A stretch of DNA of 64,000 bases from Sarcocystis neurona (taxonomy: Eukaryota; Apicomplexa; Conoidasida; Eucoccidiorida; Sarcocystidae): the NCBI GenBank assembly GCA_000727475.1, contig KL647292.1, positions 2,011,186 through 2,075,185 on the forward strand. The letters run 5' to 3'. Shown piece by piece: positions 24,178 to 36,100 of the stretch (its first letter is position 1; the number at the start of each line of letters is the position of its first letter). The notes beneath the pieces were generated by a model. That model did no database searches and was not told the DNA's origin. It saw only the letters and a program-made list of their open reading frames with translations. A program made the position numbers and the translations under genes.

Positions 24178-27100
24178 CTAGCCTGCCACTGCTTCTTCTA
24201 CTGCAGCAGCAGCAGGTCGCGCTGCGGGAGGCGTGGCTCGTGCACGCGCTTGTCTCGAAGGGCTCCCAGCCTTCTTTTTCTTGAGCAAATTTTCAATACG
24301 AAGCTGTTCCGCCTTCTCTTGTTTGTGCAAAATTTTCTCCGCCATGTCCTGGAGTCTCTTCTCCATCTCACTGCGGTTCCTGAACCGTGCAAGCAGATGC
24401 ATTCAACCGGGCGGCAGATGCGGATATCGGTCTATCTATCAATCGATAGATTTGTCTGTCGATTTATACCCACACGTATATATGTACCCGCGCACCTATA
24501 AATGTGTAGACAAATATGTATATGTGGACACGCACCTCTGTATGAAGACATGTGTATTATTTTGTATTTAAACGAACGCAGCTAGGCTGACACAGAAGGA
24601 AAGGCGTAGCGATACATGAATTAGTTGTGTAGTCAAAGACTGACTGAGGCAGGAAAACAAGCAGCTCTTCCGCTATCTCTTATACGTGAAGAGACCTGCA
24701 ATTGTGTGCACAGCACTCTGCTGGAGAGCCGCGCGTGGTTGTACATAGCGTGCGATGTGCGCTTGATGTGGTCCTCACTGACGGACGATTTCTTTTCAAA
24801 ATCATCTGCGAGAGAAAAACCCTTCCTCCGTGGCTGGAACGTCCTCTTCTCCCGTCTTCAACCCGTCATGCACGCCAGTGCGTCCACGGTCATATAAGCT
24901 ACATGTACGTACATATTTCGAGAGAAAGAGAAAAGTGTTGGGGCGTAGGCGTATACATATGCATGCATGCGCAACTATACAGAAACCAAACGATAAAAAA
25001 AGGAGCTAACACAGAAGTATGGCGCTGCATTTCTGCCCGTTAGAGAATGAGCGTACACCCGCTGATGCGTATCCATAGATGTGCAGGCGCGTCTGGCTAG
25101 CTGCTCTTCTTCAGCAGGGTGTGAGACTTCCAGGTCTACGTGTGGTTCTGTTCGCCTCGACATCCGTACACATCTTTGTGTAGCAGTGTTCTCTCCCTTC
25201 CACATCTATGTATATATATACATATGTATGAAAAGTGCGTACGTCCCGCATCGCTGAAGTTGCTCTTCAACACTGGTGGACTTTTTCTGTGTAAACACGT
25301 TGTACGTGTGTGCTGTGTGCACGAGTCCATAAATATATGCGCACCAGCATGCGCGTATACACACATAGTACTGGCATGTACGTCTATACAGATATTCGTA
25401 GACAGGTAGTTACCCACTTCACACCTCTTAATGTGCTGGTCAACGCCAGCGAGCTCCTTTGCACTATAGATGTGGCATGTGCACATAATCATGCATACAC
25501 GCAGGTGTGCATATATGTGTATATGGATGTAGGTGTGTATCTCTGTATATAGATGCACTTGTGTGTGGATGTATGCACCTGTTAAGTTGCTCTTCAGCTT
25601 CAGTGAGCTTCTTCTGGATCGTCAGTTTAGTTTCCTCGATTATTTTATTCTTCCGTTCTATCGCAAGCTCCACGCGCTCTTCCAACACCTGCAACCAGTA
25701 GCACCAGCAGTAACCCAACAGCTGTACCAGCACCGCCAGCAGCGGCGGAGTCGCCCCCTACATCAGCAACATCTTCGGCACTCGTAGCATCAACGTCAGC
25801 ACCACTAGCACTCGCGCTACAGTCGCAAGCAGCGTCAGTTTCATCTTCATCATTATCACTGGCAGCAGCATCGCGTGAGCTGCGGTTACTTGAGCAGCGA
25901 CATCCGCCGCAGCAGCATCAGTCCACAAGCAGCGGAGGCGCCATCACTAGCGCCGCAGCAACGGTGTGAGGATCAGGAGGAGCAGCGGCGTCAGTCCCAT
26001 CAGCAGCAGTAGAGTCATCGGCAGCGGCGGCATTCCGCGGCAGCGGCAGCCTTACCGAGGTCAGATTCATCAGCAGCAGCAACCGCAGCGTGACCAGCAT
26101 CAGCAGGATCAGAGCACGGGCTTTGCCATTAGCAGCAGCAGTTTATCCGCACCCCCTGCTAGGAGAGGCAGCGCAACCACGAGCTACAGTCATGTGGAGA
26201 ACAATATCCAGCAGAGCTATAGCATAGTGCTCTACATTAAGCAGAGTCACCGTACAGGTGGACAGCGACCTTGAGGGATGAAGAAGTATCCCTGACCAAG
26301 CAGAGCACCATCACACTTTAGGATTGTCCTCTATACGTTTTGCTTGAGAAAACAATACATATTGAATGTACTGGTTGTGTGTCTTGATGTACAAAGAAAG
26401 CTGCAAGTAAAACAAGAGTGGTGTGATGCACAATCACGACCTCAACACGTATCCTTTATGCGTGCAACGCTTGCAGTAAATAAGGCATGGATACCACCAC
26501 AGCAACTTTCTGCCCTTTTTAAGAGGACCGCTTTGCTCGTGAACTCTGCGTCAACCTGCACACGAAGAGGGCAGTCGCTCCAGTAGACGAAATCAAACAC
26601 AACTGGCCGTCACCCCTGTGAATGTAAACAAATACCGGCACAGAGGCGTGCCCTAGGCCAGAAACTGGGAGCTTTCCCACACACACGTTCGTGCTGAAGA
26701 GGAGACAGTCGTGCACATATAAAGGCATCAGGTCCGTACGGGGGCCACACATAGACACATCACGCACATCCGGAGATATAACGCACGTCTGGACACATCA
26801 CGCAGACACAGGGACATCACGCAGATACAGAGATGCTACGCACATCCAGCCGATAGACGGGCACCACGCAGACACAGAGGCGACACAGGGATACAGCAAC
26901 TTCACGCGTATACGGAGCAGACCCACAGACACTACGCAAACACAAAAACAAAATGCAGAAAAAGGGCAATCACACAGAATTACAAGCATTAGAGACACAG
27001 AGACGACTCGCACACAGAGACACCACGCAGAGACACAGACACGTTGCGTGTATACGAAGATACCAAGCACACATACAGAGAGACCACGCCTATACGAAGA

Positions 27101-30100
27101 TATAGCGCAGATAGAGATACGCAACACACATAGGTGGACCTTCTGCAGACAGAGGGACACTACGCAGATACAAAGATTCTGCGCACACACAAACACATAG
27201 TGCGCACGCACAGAGATATATTGCACATGGAGGAACACCACGGGCACGTTGGGGTGCTAACTGCTAGCGCTGCAGAAGGACATGTTGGCGAGGGTGTTTG
27301 TTCTGGAGGAGACAGATGATCCTGGAGATGTGAATGCAGAGGCATTCACTCTGGACAAATTTCCAAGTATGTGCAGCAGTCAGACGGAAACACCATATTA
27401 CTGACACGGACATTGCGCGCCGTACCTTGCTTTGAGACGCCTTTCACGTATGGCCCACGCATTTATGTGGGAAAAGATGTGTGGACATTTTAAGTCGTAG
27501 ACATGCCCCCACATATATACAAATCTATATATGCCCATATGGATATGAAAAACACTCGACGTGTGAGTAGATAGAAATGCGACACGGAATCAGATTTTTG
27601 CAGACACCTATCCATATGGACTTCATACATTTGGACACGCATGCTTATTATAGGTAAATACTCGCGGATATATACACATACACATAAATGTACGCATCCG
27701 CAGATTACGCATATATATATATATATGAGAGTGCGTGGACTCTCGTGATAGTACTGACTTTTTTCTTTTCTTCAAGGTCTTGCTCTCTGGAGACAACGCC
27801 CTCACGTTTCTCCCACTTCTGCTTGCGGCGCAGCGACTCTTCTTCCAGCAGTTGCCTGCGTCTCTTTTCCGCCTCTTCAAGCTTCTCCTGCATGCGCGCA
27901 GGAGAAGCACCAGTAAAGGATAGCAGCACCAGACGCAGGCAGCAACGGCGCAGACGTCCACGGTTATCATCCGACTACTATCCGATTTCTACTACAGAGG
28001 TAGGATGCGGAAGGGGCAGAGAGTGAATACATCGATATGGCGAAGACTGGCTGGGAAGCACATATGCATCTATCGAGTAGGTAGGCGTACCTGCACACAC
28101 CTGCTGCGTACGCGCAGAATACGTAAGCATGTGCATATGTAGACGTATACACGTATATGTCAGTATGACCGTGGGGATGTGTCTGTCCATATTCACACAA
28201 GCGTTCATACGTCTAACTACATGGTTTTTTACTTGGATACATATCCGCACAAGTGCGCGTTTGCAACAAGACGCGCGCGCACGAATGCAAGCGCGAAGAG
28301 TTTCGTCAGCGTCTACAAATGTGCATGCACGTGTGAATCACTATGTCCGTAAAATTGCAGATTCCCCCCGAGCCTGTGTCCCAGCCCACCTTTTTACTTG
28401 AGGAGAATTTATATCGTGCTTGTTGACAAGTTAGGAGTGCACTACAACTACGCAGGCGTGGAGATCCGTTTGTGCACATGTGTCCCAGAAGAGACGCTAA
28501 GCAGGTCACCTCTTTAACCACTTACTCCCTCAAACACACGTAAGAGATGTAGATGCATACACACACCTGTATACTTTTGTATATAAGCGTCTACACATCA
28601 AAATATAAACGGTGGTACATGATAAGCTACTCGCAAGGCCTCAGCGGCGCGGCCGCATATGATGCTTGTGTGTATGGTAGCCCAAAGTGCTGCGGGTTCT
28701 GGGCAACTGATGTTGCTACGGGAAGGGGACGCACTTGCAGCTTTATTGATTTCTCTTCTTCCTCGAGCAATTTCTTTTCTTGAACCTTCTCGACCTGCTG
28801 CAGTGCCTTCGCTAAGCGGACTTTCTCCTGCTCCCGCAGTTGCCGGCGGCGCTCGTCTGCGTTCTCCATCTTCTTGCGGAGGTTGGCCTGTAGCCGCAGC
28901 AGCAACAGAGCGGCATTCAACAGCAATAGCCGCAGAAGAGGCACACAACACACCTCCACACAGCTGCAGCAGCAGCAGAGGGCGGCAGTGCACGCCACCA
29001 CCAGTAGCATACTGCACTCTCCCAGGACGCAGCAGCGAAGTTGGGCACACGCACGCACCAGTAGCAGCCGCAGGCCGGAGCAGCGGAAGCTGCAGTAGAC
29101 AGGACAGCCCTACGCAGCAATGGCAGCCGCACGCAGCGGCATAAGCCTCAGCGGCAGCAGTCTGCACCCGCGGCGGCAGACAGCAGCAGCAAGCAACGCC
29201 CAGAAGCGGCACTACGAGTTCTCAGCCGCGGCAGCAGTAAGAAGTTGGAGCAGCTCCAGCGGAAGACAGGAGCAGCAGAAAGCAGCAGCGAAGGAATGAG
29301 GTATACGGCAGGTGAAAGTAAAGCACAATACTCCTGAAGCGTGGAATGATCAAGATCTAAGCTTCGTATTTGTTGCTGTGTAGTGTCTCTACACGATGCG
29401 CGACATTCTGCGTAAGGAACGTAGTCGCATCTTCCCTGCAGTGAATGAACTTCTAGGAGGGGTCTAAACACGTGCGGCCGAAGAGACCAAGCGACGTAGA
29501 CGTGCACGTGAAAAGAGGTAGACAGGTAATAGAGTGTGCAGAGTAGAGCGTCAAGTTCATACATGGAACTTTTTGTAAGAATAAGTCATTTTTAGTCCAA
29601 TTTCCCCGAGAAACACTGATTCGTGAATGGTGTTGATAAAATCGTTGTTGTAAGTGCTCCTCCATAAGCGCGCTGCAGAGTTCTGCCACCCTCTCTTCTG
29701 AAGGTCTGCTGCAGACGCCTTGTCACTTAGACCCAGCCGGCTCTTTTGCTTTGGCGGGACGAGCGATAATAGACAGACGGTCGCTCAAGATTCTACAACA
29801 GTAAGTCTTCATCTCGCTGTACCCCTTTGCATGCGTGTCCGTGCAGAAGGAAGCTGACTGCACCTCAAGGCACACGGAGATTTTCGTCTACAAGTGCGAA
29901 TGCTGTCGCCGCCGGATAGAAGCACCGACACCTAAATCTGTGGATCCAGGTACGTTTGTTTTTGTTGCTGGGTCTCCGTATGTACGTACAACCAGGGGCG
30001 AAAAAAATTTGTGATTTCTCTGCACTTCTTCGTAGGCAACGGGCACGCGCGTTCTGCGGTTTTCGCAGTCTGCTGTCGTTCTGTGCTTGCATCACAGCTA

Positions 30101-33100
30101 CCAAGTGTAAAGCGGCTATATTATCACCTTGCTGCATATGACGTCTGAAGAGATAGACAGCGAGAGAGATATCTATCTCTGTATACAAACGCATAAAAAG
30201 TAGAACGCATGTGTAAGCAGTGTTAGAGACATTCCGAGTGCCTGCACGTCTATTTCTTCAGGGACTTATACTTACACGAAGAAGGGGTGAATGATTTTGG
30301 CGTCGCCCCGTGTAGATTTCAACATGCCGGAAAAAAGTGGTGCTTTTCTTTTCTGACGTGTACGTCAGCGTATAGAGACCTCTTCACACATGTCCGAAAT
30401 GACGTATTACTAGGCAACGCAATATACGTAAATATACGCAGACAGACGCGTGGTCCTGGTAAAACCTTCTCTGCGTGTTTCGGATTCTCCTGCTGCCACG
30501 CGTAGTACAAAAGGGCATCTCTCTTCACTCGACAGTGTGTTTTTAATCCCTGCAGCAGCAGGACACGACCCTGCTCCTAGATACGACTTCCGTCTGCTGA
30601 GCAGCACGCGAAAGTCACCGGCGGCGTTTTGCGCATACCCAAGCGGCAGCCCCACAGCAGAGGCAGCCGGCCCCAGTGCTGCACCAGCGGCAGCAGTGGC
30701 GTATCTATCTCTCCGCCCTCTCCACGCTAGTTTCTCGCTTCGTGCAACTTGTTTTCAAATGGAGAGAGACCTGCCTGTATGCCCTCAATGCGGGTAGCAA
30801 GGTGTTCTTCTGCACGTTTCTGATGAAGAAAGACATCATCGCCGACGTCGACTGAGTCTTGCTCTTCATCTCTCCCTTTCTTCTGTTTCTCTTCACACAG
30901 CGGCGTTTTGGAAGCTACGTCTTCTTCGATCTGCTCCAGAAGGCGACGGTCCAGTCGCGAGGCCCGGAGCTCGAGTGTCCTGGTGCGCTCCTCTTCGAAG
31001 CGCCGCTGTCGCTGCATGACCAGTTCTCGCCTGCGAAGAAGGACGGCACCTCAAAAACAAACACACGCACAGTAGCAGTGAAGTCGACAGAAGTCAACAA
31101 CAGCTTTGAGGACGCATACGCGTTCGAGGCGGAAACGTCGGCGCCGACGTTATTTGCGGACCATCACATACACCGGCTCATGTCTTCGCGTGTGTCTACA
31201 CACCTTCACTGCTACCTACGCATACCTCTAGAGATACGTACAGGGAAGTATAGGCGGGGTACATGCGTACACACGTGTGTGTACAGCTGGAGATATGTAC
31301 AGGAGAGTATAGGCGTGTACACGTGTACACAAGTATATGTATCGTAGGATGCCTCAATATGTGCGTGAGGAGGGGGATATCCTCCTGCATACGTACAGCA
31401 GCGTGTACGTGTGTACAGGTGCCGCACGGTGCTCGCTTTTTTGTATACAGCAGTTTACGTATAAATGTGCAGCAGCACGTAAGCGTACACAGGCGCACCA
31501 GGACGCTCGCGTGTTTGTATATATGTAAGTACGTCTACGTACACGCGCAGCAGCACGTCTACGTAAGCGCGCAGCAGCACGTCTACGTACACGCGCAGCG
31601 GTAGTATGCCTTTGCATTCACGAGTTTTTTTTCGTAGCAGATTTCTACAGAGGGATGTGCGTAGGTAAGAAGAAATACCGTCACGTGGGCTGCTGCAGAC
31701 ACGGAACCAGGATACGTGCCAAAGGGCCGAGGGGGGCCTGCATAGGAATGGGGTATGTGCAAGATAGTAACAGTGAGTATAGCTGCTACTATCTCTGGCC
31801 TGGTTCCAGATTCGTCTACAAGCTATACCTACGACGCCGTCGCCACAATGGCGTCTGCGGGGTCTCATTCGACTTCAACTGGCGGCTGGAGCACCAGCAC
31901 TGGCACGTCGCGGCGAGAGCGCGCAACACCAAAAGCGGCGGGCAGCAGTGCATATACATGTGGAGGAATATATACATATGTATAGACCCTTACGTCTGGA
32001 GGTATATGCGGAAATATATATAGATACACATGTACGGGTTTGATAGACGTATACAACAGATGTACATATCTCCACGTAGGGATACACACAGAAATACAGA
32101 TACACACGTGCAGGTGTACATAGAAGTACACACAAGTGTCGACACACACAGATGGATGTGGCAATAGTGGGACCTGGTTGAACGGGCCGCAGTGAAAGTG
32201 GTGCAGCAGAGATTCGCAGTCAACGCGGCGGCCTCGTGAGCCGCTGGTCAGGGACGAAGAACATGAAACACCGAAGGCCATACGTGACGCGCCCTATAAC
32301 AGCACGAGGCTCGAGAAGTAGGGAGAGAAGAAGGCAGAGGAAGTGAGAAAGAGGGGAAAGGGAAACCGAGGATTGAAAAGGGGGACGGAGACGAGAAGGC
32401 AGATATGAAGGGAAAAACAACAGGACAGGGGACGAAAAAGAGAAAAAGACGGAAGAATCTGTTGCTGCTAGACTGGAGCAGGTGGACGATTTGCTGGAAC
32501 ACGGCGCACAACTAGAATCGACAGCAAGGCAACAGCAACAGAAGGAGGAGGCCAGAGACCGAGAAAGAGGACGGGAAGGGGGAGCCCAGGAGGGAAAAAG
32601 GAGGAGGAGGTCACGGAGGAAGACAGCGGAAAAGAGCGGAAAACCGGGCGCGAAGAGAGCGCGATGAAGAAAAGTGAAGAGAAGGGGAGAGGAGAAGGAG
32701 GGAAAGGCGGGGAAGACACAAAAGTGCAGAGGGTGAGATGCAGGGGCGGGGATTCAACAGAGAGAAAAGACGGGAAGAAGAAGAGGAAAAAACAAAAAAA
32801 GCAGAGAAGAAGCACCGCAGCTAAGGACGAGAGCGGTGCACGGAAGAGGGGAAAGGGAAAGACAGGGGAAGGGAGAGAAGCGAATGAGAAGTGTAAGCGC
32901 CAGAAATAAAAGCGGACAAACGGAGAAGACAACAAAGAGGGAAAGGAAGGGGAAAAAGGGGAAAAAAACTTCTTTATGAGCAACGCGTTACACACTCTCT
33001 TTTGATAGTCGAAGCAGACCTCGGTACCTCGTCTTCTTGTATGCGAGAAATCTTCACTTTTCCCACGTGAAACTTAGCTTTCCTCTACTCCCTCCTACAT

Positions 33101-36100
33101 AATTCCCCTTTTATTACTCTACCAGAAGCCTTTCTTCAGCTCTCTTTCATTCGCTGCTCCCTCTCCCCCTGCTAAGCTTTGAAATTCTCCTAGAAGGAAA
33201 ATTTGTCTTTTCTTTCTTGAAGTCAGGACTGAGTTTGGGATCATCTCTTCGTTCTCGGTACATGTTTTCCACGTGTCGAGAAGTTACCTCTCAATGAATT
33301 TGCGGGCTACGATTTTCCTTTTGTTGAGGTATTCCTGGTGCCGTTCTCGTGCCCTTTTTTCTCGTTCGACGAAGGAAAATCGCCGAGACAAACGCAGGCG
33401 CCTCTTCGACTCCAGACGGGCGCTGACGCGCTCGTGAATGCTTACCGAGAGCTCGCTGCGGCTGCAAAGCCGCTGTAGCAAGACACGTGGAACAAAAACA
33501 CGGAGAAAAACTGTGCCGCTCCCGCTGCAGAACCAGCTTAGGGTATTAACCTCATGCAAGAATAGCGTCAGGACTGAACGCATGCACTTGAAGATACATA
33601 TGTGCTAGCGCGACTCCACGACTGCTGGTGCTGCTGCTGGGTTGCGACTGCACACTGCGCCTATGCAGTCTCATCAGAATTTGAAAAAGGACTGAAGAAG
33701 CGCAAAGGATTGCTGGCGCACGCAAGAGAAAAATTCCCCAGAACTTTTACACGTGGGTGCGGTGCTGCGGCTCCTTCCAGCAGAAAGAGCAGCAGGCACA
33801 CGCTTCGCGACGAAAAGGGGGGCTTGGGTGCTGCAGCAACAGCAGCTGGAGTTTCTGCAGCCGTTGGTGATAAGAACGACAGATATTCCTACCGGCAATG
33901 AAACGCAGTCACGGCATAGGAAGAAGAATACACCGAAGAAGCCAGGGCGGCGAATATTTTGCACAGATATACTAATATATGACAGCAATACATAAACGCC
34001 GGCGTCAGCCAGCATCTGCAGTCAAACTACCCGACTACGGCAGCTACAGTGATAGCAGGAGTATTGTTGGAACGAGTGAGTCTCTACCGATCTGTCTGCG
34101 CATACGTCTACAGAGAGATACACAGATGGATAAACACTACCATCAGATACAGAAGAAATATCCCTGCACAGAGGAAGCACGCAGTACAGAGTTTGTCGAG
34201 ATAGGGCTGGCCCTGCAGCCACAGCGACGCTTTTGGTGGAGGAGATAGTGCCCCGCAGCAGACGTTTGGAGACACAGGAGCACGAGAGTGAGCAGATGCA
34301 AAGGTAGTGCCAACGGCAGCGGTCGCTTGTCTTCGTCTTTCAGAGTGGGGTATTCGACCGTTAAGCGCAGCCGCGAGGGAGAGGCGGAATGCTGTGGATA
34401 TAGACAGAGGCGACTCAAGATCACTTTTTCGTTTATATGTACATACTGCACACCACTTCAGTTGGCACAAGCGTGCACGAGACGTGGACATATTTACTCA
34501 CGTGTGCGGACGCCCTCGCCGCGAAGGACGGCGCGTACAAGCATAAAGTGTAAGCATAGCGCGGAAGGAAAGACGGAGAATGCGAAACAGCAGCTGTCGC
34601 TGCTGCTCTCGGGCTTGCGTGCTACGCGTGAGCAGCACAGATGTATACACACACGTGTACGTACGGGCAGATGTAGAGTCGACTCTTAGCGGGTGCACAT
34701 AAAATGCGGTGACGCGTGTAAGGAAACAGATTCTGGCTGGCAGAGGTAGAAGATTGTATAGTCACATGCACGCTGATGTATTCGCCTGCTCCAGCGTGTT
34801 CCAGGCAGTATATATATATATGTATATACGTATTTTGCGTTCCGGCGCTTGCATGCCTAAATCGACTTTAGTAGGCGTGCCGTTGCTTCCTAAAATGTAA
34901 AGTCACCACAACGTAGATGTAGACGTAGGGGTATGCGGAGCGATCTCTATACCCGGGCAAACCCCGCTGCACGCTTCGGAACAACGTACAAGGACAGACA
35001 CTGATGCTACGAATACGAAAGACCGAGATGCGATAAACATGAAAGAGCGAATGCCGCTTAGAAGAATGGCAGGTCGCAATGACACACAATCGTCTCAAGT
35101 CGAGGTGCAAAAGCCCAGCGGGACAAGACAGAGACTCAATTGCGGGGGCAAGCCACACGCGGCGACAGCAATCCCACAAATGAAGAGCGGCAGAAGTATC
35201 GGCGACCGGTGTTGCGTGTCGTAGCAAGTGCGCAACACCAGAAAAAGTCAGGGCAGGTACAAAACAGGCGGCAGCGGTAGCGACAATGCAGCAACACCAG
35301 TGTCCACAAAAATGTCCACAGCAGCGAAAAGCGCAGCGCAACGGCAGCGGCATCTCCAGCGTCAGCAGAGGCAAGACTCACAGAACGTTGTCGCGACAGC
35401 AGCAGTCAGGCACGGCAATGCAGACGAGACAAGCAGCTACTTCGAGATCAGGGAGTTTCACGTCAGCATCTATATGTATAGAAAGAGGGAGAAAGACAGA
35501 CCCAGACGCAGCGAGAGAAAAGACATAAACGTTTGTATATATGTATAGACGTGCGCACCTTAAGCTACCCATGTGGAGAAAAAGACAAATATTTAGGTGT
35601 TCAACACACGTACGTATCATGACTGTGTAAACCCATCCACGTGCCATCGCGAATGCGCGGGCAGATAAATGAGTGAAATTGTACGCTTGTTGGACGGGGA
35701 TGTGCAGTAGACGCGTACACAAATTTGTACAATATAGATACACACAAATGTGTATACGTGCATGCACGCATATGGATACATATCCAACGGCGGATAAAAA
35801 AGTATGCAGCATTTTGCATAGACCCATAACGGGTGTGCGGGGCGCATCATAAGTAGCAACGTAAGTACGTATCCATGTAGGTATGAGAGAGGATGAAATT
35901 GTATACGCACACCTATACCCGTGAGTATGTATATGCATGTATGTAAGCGTATGTGACTATGATTTCATCTGTCGGTCGAGGTTTTATATGGAGATCCTCG
36001 AAAGTGTGGAATTACGTACATCTGATGACGCCCCCCCAAAAGACGCGCAGGTGTTTGCGTTTGTCTATCTCGTAGTAGCATACGCCGTCCACGAGGATCC

